DNA of 64,000 nt from Planctomycetaceae bacterium (lineage in GTDB: Bacteria > Planctomycetota > Planctomycetia > Pirellulales > Pirellulaceae). The notes beneath the pieces were generated by a model that was given only the letters and a program-made list of their open reading frames with translations, had not been told where the DNA came from and ran no database searches. The position numbers and the translations under genes were made by a program. Shown one piece after another: positions 54,062 to 64,000 of this stretch (position 1 is the stretch's first letter; each line of letters opens with the position of its first letter). Where the stretch lies: assembly GCA_016794985.1 (NCBI GenBank), contig JAEUIQ010000007.1, positions 62,001 through 126,000 on the forward strand, written 5' to 3'.

Positions 54062-55195
54062 ATGAAATTTCAAAACGTTTGCCTCGAAGCGCTTTCGTAT
54101 ACTTTGCCACCGACCAGCGTCACGACCGCAGAGATTGAACAACGCTTGACGCCTGTTTACGAACGACTCAAGTTACCGACCGGTCGTCTGGAAATGATGA
54201 CCGGCATTTTAGAGCGTCGTTTTTGGCCGCGTGGCACCTTGCCCAGCGAAATAAGCATCGAAAGCGGGCGACGGGTTCTGCAGGCGGCAGGAATTGATCC
54301 TCACCAAATCGGAATGCTAGTTCACGGTTCGGTTTGCCGCGACCAATTGGAGCCGGCCACTGCTTGTCGCGTGCATTGGAAACTCGGGCTACCATCCGAG
54401 TGCTTGGTCTACGACACCTCCAATGCGTGTTTGGGGATGATCAATGGTATGCTTCAAGCCGCAACGTTGATCGAATTAGGACATATCCAATCGGCACTGG
54501 TTATCGGGACCGAAAACGGAACCGATTTGGTCGAAGATACGATCGAGATGCTGAATCAATCGAATGAAATCAACCGTCGCAATATCAAGTTGGCCATCGC
54601 TTCGTTGACCATTGGCGCTTCGAGCGCCGCGATCTTGCTCACACATCGAAGTATCAGCTCGACGGGAACAACGGTCGAATCCATTGTCACGCGGGCTGAC
54701 ACGCAACATTACCAGCTCTGCCATGGCGATCAACAATCCAGTGATTCGAGCCATCGGTTGCTGATGAATACCGATTCCGAAACGCTAATGGCCGAAGGCA
54801 TTGAAACGGGCTATCGGACTTTCCAAAAGCTATTGTCCGAGACGGGTGAGACCACTGCGGATATTCAACGCTCGATTTGCCATCAGGTCGGAATGGCTCA
54901 CCGCAAGGGCATGCTCGATCGTCTTGGTTTGCCGCAGGATCGTGATTTTGCCACCGTCCAATGGTTGGGGAATACCGGGGCTTGCGCGCTGCCGTCCGCA
55001 TTGGCCATCGCGGCGGAACTCGAGGCGATTCCGCGCGGATCGCGAGTTGTCTTGTTAGGCATTGGTTCCGGAATCAATTGCGCTATGGCCTCCATTCGTT
55101 GGCATGGGGCCAAGATCCAAGGTGAACCCAATCTTCGACTCTGGATACCTCCATCAGCCAAAGCGACCTGGCATTTGGCCGGAAAAAACTTATAG
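54062..55195 (+). CDS. OleA-like thiolase/ketosynthase (3-oxoacyl-ACP synthase III family)
   Basis: This 377-residue protein belongs to the FabH/OleA thiolase superfamily. Catalytic residues are Cys123 (DTSNACLGM), His274 (ICHQVGMAH) and Asn304 (GNTGACALPS). It resembles OleA more than FabH: VCRDQLEPATA keeps the extra Glu (Glu97) that OleA (Glu117) uses as base for head-to-head acyl condensation, and LGIGSGINCAM is near the OleA LGIGSGLNCSM. OleA joins two fatty acyl-CoAs to a beta-keto acid in long-chain olefin synthesis. OleB/C/D genes are not adjacent. The gene follows map by 16 bp and ends at a bidirectional terminator. Confidence 0.85.
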   Translation: MKFQNVCLEALSYTLPPTSVTTAEIEQRLTPVYERLKLPTGRLEMMTGILERRFWPRGTLPSEISIESGRRVLQAAGIDPHQIGMLVHGSVCRDQLEPATACRVHWKLGLPSECLVYDTSNACLGMINGMLQAATLIELGHIQSALVIGTENGTDLVEDTIEMLNQSNEINRRNIKLAIASLTIGASSAAILLTHRSISSTGTTVESIVTRADTQHYQLCHGDQQSSDSSHRLLMNTDSETLMAEGIETGYRTFQKLLSETGETTADIQRSICHQVGMAHRKGMLDRLGLPQDRDFATVQWLGNTGACALPSALAIAAELEAIPRGSRVVLLGIGSGINCAMASIRWHGAKIQGEPNLRLWIPPSAKATWHLAGKNL

Positions 55196-55219
55196 ACTTT
55201 CTTGAACTGGACCAACAAA

Positions 55220-55258
55220 AAGACGGAGTGGTCAGCCTTCGGCCAACCACTCCGTCTT
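55220..55258. terminator. Bidirectional intrinsic terminator
   Basis: A perfect 13-bp inverted repeat, AAGACGGAGTGGT (55220-55232) and ACCACTCCGTCTT (55246-55258), with A-rich and T-rich flanks, lies between the convergent oleA-like and gap genes and should end both transcripts. Confidence 0.8.
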
Positions 55259-55277
55259 GTATGAAACACCAAGTCCA

Positions 55278-56309
<1,032 letters not shown>

Positions 56310-56391
56310 TCACCGAAACGGGGTCGGCAAAAAGGACGTTGTTTGCTCCGTGTTCAGAATGAACAAAACGGCCTGCCGGGAAACCTCGCGA

Positions 56392-56419
56392 ATTATAGCT
56401 CGACTCGGAAATCCCTCAA
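56392..56419 (-). promoter_or_regulatory. Candidate sigma-70-type promoter of gap
   Basis: On the minus strand TTGAGG (56414-56419) is followed after 16 bp by a perfect TATAAT (56392-56397). Transcription would start near 56385 and leave a leader of about 105 bases. Confidence 0.6.
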
Positions 56420-56531
56420 ACGGGGGAACCAGACCAAGGAAACGGGCAACCAACAAGGAGTCTGCTACCGCATAAAGCCCCTATCCGTGCCGCAGGGCAA
56501 GAATACTGGGTCGCTGCTCCCCCTTGCGTTA

Positions 56532-58166
56532 TTACTGTTCGCCGACCCGCTGCTGCCGCGCCTCGAGCATCATTTCTTGCACTTTAGCATCGTGATCCGG
56601 TTTAAACTCTTTCTGAGAGAAATCGGAGAGCTCTTTGAACATGGCAGTGATCTTTGTTTGCTGACGCTTTTCCTTCGAGGCCAACCGCTCTTGTGTGGCA
56701 GAAAGCATGTCGTTCCATTGATTGATCGTTACCAATTGGCGATACATCTCGTAATACCTGTTCGCCATCGAGAACTCATTTTTTCCCAACGCTAATTTGA
56801 TACGCTCAGCCAATACTTGGCGTCGAGCCCAAAGGTCCAAAGTTTCGCTTTTCAAACCGGCGACGACACCTTCCGCCAAAATACGGTCTTCGTCATCCGG
56901 CAGTAATTTTTCCATGAAGGGCTTGTAGCCCGGAACGATTGGCAATCGAGCAATATTGCGTTCGCCGTTCTTGACCAACAGCAACCGAACCCGTTCATCA
57001 CCCGGTTTAATCTCAATTTGACCGTTCCAGTTAGTTTTGCCTAAGTATTCGAAGGACTCCTCCGTTCCAAAAATGCTACGACTATAAACTTGATAGCCAT
57101 TGAGGGGAAATTCTGCCAAGTTTTCCTTGGTTGTCCCACGTTTGGTGAACAAGCGAATCTGGCTTGGTCCGGCAGGAGTCCGTACCACAATCCCGATCTT
57201 CTCAGTGTTGCGTCCCTTTTTTCTACCCAGGGCTGCTTCAGCCCGATTGACCGAGACAACTTTGGCTTTGACGTAAGGGCCTTCTACGGCGTCTTGTTGG
57301 ACCAGCAAAGTGAATTCCAGTGTCTCAATGTCCTTCAATTCAAACTTTCGTTGGCGGTTCGATTGACGTACGATCGGTTCGAAGACCTCGCCGCTTTGGA
57401 TCCAACAAGGGCTCGTTGTGTTCGGCACCAACGAAAGGACCACCGCCTGGTCATCACCGACCGTCTCTTCGACTCTCACCATCAAACCATGCGCCCGAAC
57501 ACGAGCGGTCACGATATCAGCGTCACTGTGTTCCAGTTGAACCACAGGACGAAATGCTTTCGCAATGGTATCCGCCAGACACCCAGCCAAGTAGCCTGTT
57601 TCCGAAACCGACTTGGAATAAACCGGGCCCAACGACCAACCGCTGATATCCAATTCGTTGATTGCGTAATCGAATCCGGTTCCCGTATCTGCCAGTCGAA
57701 CCACAAACAGCTTGTCGGTTTTGTACAGTTCGTCGTACAACTCGACTGGTAACTCCGAAATCGAGTGGTTCCAATTTGAAAACAGGTCACGCCATTTTTG
57801 CGGGACGACTTCTGTGGAAACTCGCCAAGCCGCAGACTCCGTCAATCTCAGTTGAGTGGAAGTCTCGCCGCACAATTGCTCCATGAACGAACGGTTCCAA
57901 CGAGGTTGTTCGTCAACGATCATCCAAACCTTGACTTCGTAAGGACGATAACTCCAAGGTAAACCGATCTCCACATTTTCAGTGGACGTCGGCTTGGCCA
58001 CTGGAACGGCAGCGGTTTCTTTGTCTGGCGTTTTCGCTTGATCCGCCCCACCACATCCTAACAAACAGAGCAATGCACCGACGCACCAAATCGCCACGCC
58101 AAGCTTGCTAAGATTCTTGCCAAACACCAATGTTGTTTGGATTTCATTCCCGCCGACTCGATACAT
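56532..58166 (-). CDS. Lipoprotein of unknown function, last gene of a three-gene envelope operon
   Basis: This 544-residue protein has a hydrophobic leader (LGVAIWCVGALLCL) ending in lipobox LLGCGG, so it should be lipidated. The soluble part is a mix of beta-rich stretches (WKVWMIVDEQPRWNRSF-like, then IRLFTKRGTTKENLAEFPLNGYQVY, cited in part) and an alpha-helical C-terminus (MFKELSDFSQKEFKPDHDAK). I recognise no family. GAGGAAG lies about 12 bases before the ATG at 58166; in-frame starts exist further upstream. It follows the SBP-like gene with a 49-bp gap and probably works with it in the periplasm. Confidence 0.72.
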   Translation of the reverse strand: MYRVGGNEIQTTLVFGKNLSKLGVAIWCVGALLCLLGCGGADQAKTPDKETAAVPVAKPTSTENVEIGLPWSYRPYEVKVWMIVDEQPRWNRSFMEQLCGETSTQLRLTESAAWRVSTEVVPQKWRDLFSNWNHSISELPVELYDELYKTDKLFVVRLADTGTGFDYAINELDISGWSLGPVYSKSVSETGYLAGCLADTIAKAFRPVVQLEHSDADIVTARVRAHGLMVRVEETVGDDQAVVLSLVPNTTSPCWIQSGEVFEPIVRQSNRQRKFELKDIETLEFTLLVQQDAVEGPYVKAKVVSVNRAEAALGRKKGRNTEKIGIVVRTPAGPSQIRLFTKRGTTKENLAEFPLNGYQVYSRSIFGTEESFEYLGKTNWNGQIEIKPGDERVRLLLVKNGERNIARLPIVPGYKPFMEKLLPDDEDRILAEGVVAGLKSETLDLWARRQVLAERIKLALGKNEFSMANRYYEMYRQLVTINQWNDMLSATQERLASKEKRQQTKITAMFKELSDFSQKEFKPDHDAKVQEMMLEARQQRVGEQ

Positions 58167-58215
58167 TGAATTCACGTCAAGCTTCCTCGAACAAAACATG
58201 GTCGCACAGGCACGT

Positions 58216-60777
58216 TTACTCCAACTCAATCCGCCATTGTTCAACATTCTGGTAGATCGAGTTCAGGTCAAAACCGACATTGCGAACATCGGATCGAAAG
58301 GCATAGTATTGAGGCACTTGCCACAACGGCAAAATCGTGGTCTCGTTGTAAACTTTCTCGTGCAGATTCCTCAATGCCGAGCCTGCAGCCTGCCAAGTCT
58401 TGACTCGATCAATACGGTCCAAGGCATGCTCGACGGAAGAGTTGATTTCCTTCACCAAGCCGGTCTGCCCGAAAATTCGCCGTGCATCAACTAACGGTTC
58501 TTGCATCGTGCATTCGACGAACACAAAGTCGTAGTCGTTGTCTGGCGGCATCACCAAACCTTCGGGTAATTCCCGCAACTTGACTTTGATCCCAATCGAA
58601 CCCCAACTCCGAGCCACAAAACCGCAGATGGTTTCGGGTTGAGCACCTTTCGGATAGGCCAAAATCAACTCCGGTGGCTTGGGCAACTCTTTGGCCGGTG
58701 GCGATGTTTGTTCGTCGGTCGGTTTTGGGTTGTCCCCTTCAGCGGGGGTGTCGGCTTCCGAAGGCGGCGGACCCAAAGCCGCTTGGGCCAGCGCTGCTTG
58801 TTCGTCTGTCATGTCGCCACGTGCCACCGCCGCACGAATTCTTGCTTCCTCGATTCGCCGATTTAACGCTTGAATCTGGCTGGCTGCCATTTGCACGAAC
58901 ACGGCAGCTAAATCCTGGCTATAAGGAACAGGACGAATCTTGAAGTTGTTGGCATACATCAGTGGATCGCTCTCGTCCATGCCGACCGGAAACGGACCAC
59001 TGATCACTTGATATCCATCCAATTCCTGATCGTTGGTCAGTACTTGTCGAACTAGTTTTTCGCGATCGATCGCATAGAGTAAGCCCCGTCGAAAGGCTTG
59101 GTTCTTCGTCCAGTCATTACGCGGATTGGGAATCAGCCAATGCACAGACGGAATTTGATAACGTCGAACTTCGATTCCTTCAGTTTTCTGAAGTCGCAAC
59201 AACTCACCCGGGAAGACCCGGTCCAACACATCAATCGAACCACTAATCAACAGCTCTGTACCGCGCGTCGGATCAGCCTGCAACTTCTCGACCAATAATG
59301 GGCGCCCCTGATCGGTAGTACTCGCCATGCTGTCAGAATTCGCACTGACGCTAACGGTGTTTGGAGTATACAAGACTCGTTCTGGTTCGCTTCGCAAAAC
59401 TGCATAAGGGCCGTCGCTTCCTTCTAAATCTGTAGGCAAAAACGGAACCTGCAACAAAGCCGTTGGCAACAAGTACGGGTAATTGAGTCGAAATCTTATT
59501 CGCTCCGTATTTTCAACTTCCACCGAACGCAATGCCCGAGCCCAGACGGGATGAAAATAGTTATGTCCAGGAGTCGCCACTTGTTCCAGCATGCGTGCCA
59601 ATTGAACCGAACTCAACTTCGGCGACTCTGGGTCGTCCATCCGGAGTCGGAAACGATAGTCTTGCCCTTCTTCACCCAAGGCATCAATGCTGCCGTGTTC
59701 GAACCGATAAACACCTCCATCTTCATCCTGCCGCACAAAGTCCATCAATAGCTTGCGGACCAATTTCCCGGTGCGTCGTGATGCCCAAGACTCAATAATT
59801 CTGGGATCCCTCAGTGTCGGCAATTGATCGACACCAACAATGATCATAGGGTATTTGTCAATGATCGTTCGACGAAGTTCCACGGCTTGCGGTAAATCCG
59901 GCGCAATGTCCAACATCACGCGCAAGCGATCTTGGGCCAAAACCGGATCACCTTGCGAAAGCGCTTCGTTCAGGGAATCGAGATGCACGAGAGCGTCTTG
60001 TTGAATTCGCGAAGTCCATTCCTGCTTCAGCTCTTCGGTTTCCCGAGCGTGACGCTCGGAGATCGTGCCCAGCAAGTCGCGAACCTGTCGATATAGTTTC
60101 TGTTGGTATTTTTCTTCGACTAACCGCGCAGTACAGAACTGTATCCCTTCGCTAGAAGTCTTGATATTGTCACCCAAGTTAAACCGACGCCCCGAAAATT
60201 TGCTCTTGAGTTCTTCAAAACAGATCAAGGCATCCCAATACGACTCTTCCATCAAAGCCGATCCAGCATCTCGCACCAGAATTTCAAACAAATCGATCTG
60301 CGGTCGCCGACCTTCAAACATCGGATGACTTAACAAGTAATTGTAGTAACGGTAAGCTTCCGACAGATCATTTTTCGCTTCCAGACGCTTGGCGACCTCC
60401 AACGCGATCGACGCAAACGATCGAACTTCAGCCACCATGTTCCACGGGGCAGCATAAGTGATCGTGCCGTCGGGTTCCTCCAACAACTTGAACAATATCT
60501 TTCCACGCCGTGGCAATGCCTCGCCCAGCGGCAAGTTCAACGGCATGATTTCATAACTCTGACCGTTGGAGAAAATCAGCAGATCAAACGGGTCGCGATC
60601 AATGATCGGCCTGGAATCGTACTTGAAGTAGTCGTACCCACTGTCTTGGGGAACGGTCTCTTGACCAAAGCTCTCGCTGCTAGCCAAACCGGCCGTCAAC
60701 AAAGTTAGGAACACAATTAGAGAATTGACTTTCCGACAGCAAACGGCGCCAAAATCAATTGCGAGCTTCGTACGCAT
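58216..60777 (-). CDS. Exported TPR-fused SBP_bac_5-like solute-binding protein
   Basis: This 853-residue protein has a signal peptide (SLIVFLTLLTAGLASSESFG). Residues ~90-270 form helical TPR-like repeats (EAYRYYNYLLSHPMFEG, ALICFEELKSKFSG). Residues ~300-853 resemble the peptide/nickel-type solute-binding fold: NQAFRRGLLYAIDREKLVRQ is the family signature, and WLIPNPRNDW and TILPLWQVPQYYAF are consistent. A Pro/Glu-rich insert (~PPPSEADTPAEGDNPKP) interrupts it. It starts 2 bp after the stop of the beta-propeller gene. No permease or ATPase gene is near. Its ligand and role are unknown. Confidence 0.8.
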   Translation of the reverse strand: MRTKLAIDFGAVCCRKVNSLIVFLTLLTAGLASSESFGQETVPQDSGYDYFKYDSRPIIDRDPFDLLIFSNGQSYEIMPLNLPLGEALPRRGKILFKLLEEPDGTITYAAPWNMVAEVRSFASIALEVAKRLEAKNDLSEAYRYYNYLLSHPMFEGRRPQIDLFEILVRDAGSALMEESYWDALICFEELKSKFSGRRFNLGDNIKTSSEGIQFCTARLVEEKYQQKLYRQVRDLLGTISERHARETEELKQEWTSRIQQDALVHLDSLNEALSQGDPVLAQDRLRVMLDIAPDLPQAVELRRTIIDKYPMIIVGVDQLPTLRDPRIIESWASRRTGKLVRKLLMDFVRQDEDGGVYRFEHGSIDALGEEGQDYRFRLRMDDPESPKLSSVQLARMLEQVATPGHNYFHPVWARALRSVEVENTERIRFRLNYPYLLPTALLQVPFLPTDLEGSDGPYAVLRSEPERVLYTPNTVSVSANSDSMASTTDQGRPLLVEKLQADPTRGTELLISGSIDVLDRVFPGELLRLQKTEGIEVRRYQIPSVHWLIPNPRNDWTKNQAFRRGLLYAIDREKLVRQVLTNDQELDGYQVISGPFPVGMDESDPLMYANNFKIRPVPYSQDLAAVFVQMAASQIQALNRRIEEARIRAAVARGDMTDEQAALAQAALGPPPSEADTPAEGDNPKPTDEQTSPPAKELPKPPELILAYPKGAQPETICGFVARSWGSIGIKVKLRELPEGLVMPPDNDYDFVFVECTMQEPLVDARRIFGQTGLVKEINSSVEHALDRIDRVKTWQAAGSALRNLHEKVYNETTILPLWQVPQYYAFRSDVRNVGFDLNSIYQNVEQWRIELE

Positions 60778-60779
60778 GC

Positions 60780-63700
60780 CTATTCTCCTGTCTGTTCTAC
60801 AGAAACGTACAGCAAAGCGCCATCGGAAGTGGTAACGGCCCAATTCTCACCCAATCGAACCGGTCCGGCTAACAAGTTTTGTCGCAGTGACACCTGTTGT
60901 TGAACCTCGTTGCCGGCAATCGCGACCACATTGCCGTTCTTCGTGGCGAGCATCCAGCGCCCATCCGCACCGACCGGTTCGCCGGTAATCTCTCCGAAGG
61001 GAGCATTGGCGATCGTCGCGGCAATCGTGAAATCAGAATTGATGACTAGCCAATTTCCTGCGGTCGTTTCCAATAGGAGCTGTCCGTCGTTCGAAACCCA
61101 AGGACCATTCCGCACGAGTTCCGGTAATTCGACAGTGCGCTGCTCGGTCAATTCTCCGTCGATAAGTACTAATCGATCAAACGAAGTCTTTCTCTCGGAG
61201 TCTGGTTCGGGTTTTTGACGCCGAACAACCGCAACGCCTTCCATAAGTCGGACGGGTGGACGCAATACTAAGGTGTCTTCCCAAACCACTTCGGCTCCCT
61301 TGGCCAGTCCACCTGGAACAACGTTCAAACGATAGGCCTCGCCTTTGCCCGTAATCGCCACCAATGTGTCGGCGCCTAGCGCGATGGGCGGATGCCATTC
61401 CACAGTTTGACCCGGAGCCAACGCCGGTTTAAAGCCACTTGCCGCACGACTTCCAGTTCGCAAGTTGACCAAATAAACTTCGCCCGAGCTGGCACAAGCG
61501 ATCACAGAGTCACCTAATAACACCGGTTGGCACGCCAATGGCAGCGAATCCTCCGGCCAAGTCGAAGGTCGAGAACGAGCGTTCTCTGTCTCAGCCTTCA
61601 AGTTGAAGATCATCCGTTCTCGTCTGTTGTTCGGACTCGTGACGAATCCTAAACCACCTTCCGATACCATGGTGTTGGTGTAGTGGAACATTTGCCCCGA
61701 AGTCGATCCTCGTCGGAGCGCGTTCTTCAAAGCAATCGACTTCCCGTCCGCTTCAAATTCGTATTGATCGCCTTGACTTGTGACGACATATGCTTTGCCG
61801 TCGATCATGAATGGTAGACCAGCTAACGCGGCCCCCAAGTCAACTTGCCACTTCGACTTCAATGATTCCATTTCCACCGCTGAAAGGGTCGAGACGGCGG
61901 CACCGCGCTGCCGACGAAGATGAAACAGTGTTTCTTCGATGACCAGAGGGGTACTGATGAACGTATCTGTTGGGTTTGCCGCAATCACACTTTCAAAGCT
62001 CTGCAGTTGCTTTCTCAGCGCAAAACGCGAGATGCCCATGCCGGTCACGTAGAAATGGCCGCCCTTGGCCATCAATGTTCGCGAACTAACCCCTTCACTG
62101 GGTTGGAACTTGGTGTTAATCCCTTGCACCACTGGACGTTCCCCTTCGTCACCAATCGCAGACAGAACCGAAACGTTGCCTTGGTCATCCGAGACAATCA
62201 CGTCATCGCGACCATAACTCAACAACGGATTTGTCAATCGTCCAGCAAAATTCAATTTGGGCTGAGGACGCTCCAAACTCCAGCCTCGCTGAAGCGTCGT
62301 CAAAATATGTACACTCGAGTTTTGCGGTTTCGATTCGGCGACATAAATGAGCCCACGCTGCACGCTTGGCGGGTTGACAATCGTTCCCGCATCATGATTC
62401 AGCAAAAAGACTTCCTTGCACGTCATCTGTTCGGCATCCAAAACGTACAAGTACCACTGATTTCCGGCTTGGTATAAATATTGACCAGTTGCACTGACAC
62501 CAACCGACGAAGTAATGGACTGCGGGAGTTGCGCCTGGCGAATTCCCCGCCCCGTCCGAACGTCAAGTTTCAGCACTTTTCCATTCGCGGTTGAAACATA
62601 CACATAGTCCGCAGTCGCGACCGGCGGAAAGAATGGGTCCGCCATTGGAACCCGCCACACGACGTTCCCACTGAGGGCATCAATACACAGAATTGAATTG
62701 TCTTGTCCCGACGAAACGATCCACTGTTCTGGCGTCGCATTTGGAACGGATTGTGGAACAACACCGTCGTACTGAAAACCGACAAACTTTCGCCACAAAG
62801 TCTGACCATCCGTGGCGCGAATTGCATACAAAGCACCGTTGGTCACCACCGGAATCAATTGGCGATCTGAGATATTCAAGGGTTCGCCGGAGAAGGTAGC
62901 AAACAGCACCGATGCCGGGTCGGCCGGCGCGGCCTCGGGTGTCAGCGATAGTTCCGAACTGGTCACTAGTGTCTGTTCGCGTTCGGCGACCAATTGACGA
63001 ACTTCACGCACGTCACGGTTGGCTTCCAATTCGGGGTACGTCATGACCAGCCCGCGATAGGTTTCAAAGGCCGAGTTCGTTTGACCAGCGGAAACAAAGT
63101 CGTTGATTTTCGACAACGCACCCGTCTTCGCAGATTCGGTGTTCAACTGTCGTTCGACTTGGGCGATCAATTCTTTACCGTCGGTGATTTTCTTCCCAAC
63201 AATAACGCCCGCTCTTTGCGTGGACGTGATGTACATCGAGTTATCCACCAGAGTTAAGGCCTGCAAAGCCTTTTCATGCAAGGCCTTCTTCTTGGATACG
63301 TCGCTGGCTAACTGAGCCTTTTTAGCCAAGGCCACGACGGTGTTGGGCAGTATGTCGGCCAATTCGTCACGAGCGTCACTAAAGCCATCCTCTTTTTCGA
63401 TCGTGGGCAACAAAGTCAATGCGTATTCCAAGACGGTCTCAGGGTCGCTCCTGGAAGCCATCAACAGGTCGCACATTGTCAAACGTACCAGCGCTAAACT
63501 GGCGCGAGTTTCTTTGGGAAATCGTTTGCGAAAATCGGTATACTTCGCCTTGGCGTCGGTATAACCACCTGTCTTGTAGGATTCGTCCGCTTTATCCCAT
63601 AACTGATTCGCAGACAAAGTGTTGAAATACACCAGCAAGCCGACCGCCAATGCCGTAAATACAAGCAGCATCCCTCCGCCAACCCATAACCAAGCACCTT

Positions 63701-64000
63701 GCCAAGGGTTGCCCTTGACCCGTTTGCCGGCGAATGCCGTCGAGATATTGCTGGAGGATTCGACACTTGGATCGCTTGGCCCGCTTCCCCACGGCAGAGT
63801 TTCTTCTTCCTTTTTCGATTGAGGACGTCCAAAATCCACGGCTGGGGTAATCACTGGCTCCGCAAAAACCGTTGGATCACTCACGAACTGTCCCTGGTCC
63901 AAAACAGTGCGGTCGGTTGGGCCGGCGTCTTCTACCGCAAAAGTTGGATTTAACAACTCGGTTTGTAATAGCGCCGCGCTATCTTGCCCCGGATCATTCA
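60780..64000 (-). CDS. Membrane-anchored PQQ-like beta-propeller protein (5' end outside the window)
   Basis: The frame remains open through base 64000, so the true start lies outside; the first Leu codon at 63956 (TTG) is probably internal. The visible ~1073 residues have a Pro/Glu-rich cytoplasmic part, one membrane segment (LWVGGGMLLVFTALAVGLLV), TPR-like repeats (~SYKTGGYTDAKAKYTDF) and then an eight-bladed-type beta-propeller of PQQ/WD-like repeats (GQTLWRKFVGFQ, GNVVWRVPMAD, GKVLKLDVRTG). The propeller is likely extracytoplasmic. It ends 2 bp before the SBP-like gene, so both are co-transcribed. Function is unknown; a scaffold or sensor role is inference. Confidence 0.82.
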   Translation of the reverse strand, partial: NDPGQDSAALLQTELLNPTFAVEDAGPTDRTVLDQGQFVSDPTVFAEPVITPAVDFGRPQSKKEEETLPWGSGPSDPSVESSSNISTAFAGKRVKGNPWQGAWLWVGGGMLLVFTALAVGLLVYFNTLSANQLWDKADESYKTGGYTDAKAKYTDFRKRFPKETRASLALVRLTMCDLLMASRSDPETVLEYALTLLPTIEKEDGFSDARDELADILPNTVVALAKKAQLASDVSKKKALHEKALQALTLVDNSMYITSTQRAGVIVGKKITDGKELIAQVERQLNTESAKTGALSKINDFVSAGQTNSAFETYRGLVMTYPELEANRDVREVRQLVAEREQTLVTSSELSLTPEAAPADPASVLFATFSGEPLNISDRQLIPVVTNGALYAIRATDGQTLWRKFVGFQYDGVVPQSVPNATPEQWIVSSGQDNSILCIDALSGNVVWRVPMADPFFPPVATADYVYVSTANGKVLKLDVRTGRGIRQAQLPQSITSSVGVSATGQYLYQAGNQWYLYVLDAEQMTCKEVFLLNHDAGTIVNPPSVQRGLIYVAESKPQNSSVHILTTLQRGWSLERPQPKLNFAGRLTNPLLSYGRDDVIVSDDQGNVSVLSAIGDEGERPVVQGINTKFQPSEGVSSRTLMAKGGHFYVTGMGISRFALRKQLQSFESVIAANPTDTFISTPLVIEETLFHLRRQRGAAVSTLSAVEMESLKSKWQVDLGAALAGLPFMIDGKAYVVTSQGDQYEFEADGKSIALKNALRRGSTSGQMFHYTNTMVSEGGLGFVTSPNNRRERMIFNLKAETENARSRPSTWPEDSLPLACQPVLLGDSVIACASSGEVYLVNLRTGSRAASGFKPALAPGQTVEWHPPIALGADTLVAITGKGEAYRLNVVPGGLAKGAEVVWEDTLVLRPPVRLMEGVAVVRRQKPEPDSERKTSFDRLVLIDGELTEQRTVELPELVRNGPWVSNDGQLLLETTAGNWLVINSDFTIAATIANAPFGEITGEPVGADGRWMLATKNGNVVAIAGNEVQQQVSLRQNLLAGPVRLGENWAVTTSDGALLYVSVEQTGE

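Overview
The window reads as chromosomal DNA of a planctomycete, probably Pirellulaceae-like. The evidence is the DUF1552/DUF1592 c-type cytochrome pair, the DUF485 plus symporter pair, a DUF2752 protein, planctomycete-style beta-propeller and BNR_2 sialidase-like proteins, and an OleA-type thiolase. I infer the lineage from gene content only. No insertion sequence, prophage, CRISPR array or rRNA gene is visible. One tRNA gene (tRNA-Gln) is present.

Positions 1 to about 22970 hold one long minus-strand exopolysaccharide locus, transcribed right to left. It starts with a phosphoglycosyl transferase (22204-22974). Next come three enzymes resembling the WlbA/WlbB/WlbC (WbpB/WbpD/WbpE) route to a UDP-2,3-diacetamido uronic acid. 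A Wzz/Wzc-like chain-length protein with a degenerate ATPase domain follows, then a Wzy/ligase-like polymerase and a Wzx-like flippase. The distal half has three glycosyltransferases, two AsnB-type amidotransferases, a FemAB-like aminoacyl/acyl transferase, a polysaccharide deacetylase, an acyltransferase-3 protein, a formyltransferase and a GH10-like protein without catalytic glutamates. Many junctions are ATGA overlaps or gaps under 60 bp, so the genes are probably co-transcribed. The product is likely a Wzx/Wzy-type polysaccharide rich in amide, formyl or acyl decorations. A coding sequence at the left edge runs off the window.

A 1.25-kb non-coding region (22975-24221) with a strong nested hairpin separates this locus from a plus-strand group: an S41 carboxy-terminal protease, a KDPG aldolase, an unrecognised protein with a possible nuclease motif, biotin ligase BirA, a DUF485 plus sodium:solute symporter pair and a sialidase-like secreted protein. 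A BCCT transporter meets this group tail to tail. Positions 33855-37147 carry an ABC-F ATPase, a lipoprotein and a DUF2752 protein. A HAD acid phosphatase and the DUF1552/DUF1592 pair follow, then a membrane pyrophosphatase with a large extra loop (42204-44768).

Positions 45142-50210 hold a secreted protein with 28 cysteines, rpsU with terminators, mtnA, tRNA-Gln beside a repeat cluster, and a cytochrome c'-like protein. After that come a CocE/PepX-type hydrolase, a DinB/BstA-like protein, methionine aminopeptidase followed by a solitary OleA-like ketosynthase, and glycolytic GAPDH with a clear promoter. The right end is a minus-strand trio: a membrane-anchored PQQ-like beta-propeller protein (running off the window), a TPR-fused SBP_bac_5-like protein without a visible permease, and a lipoprotein. 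This trio is the best candidate for an uncharacterised system here.
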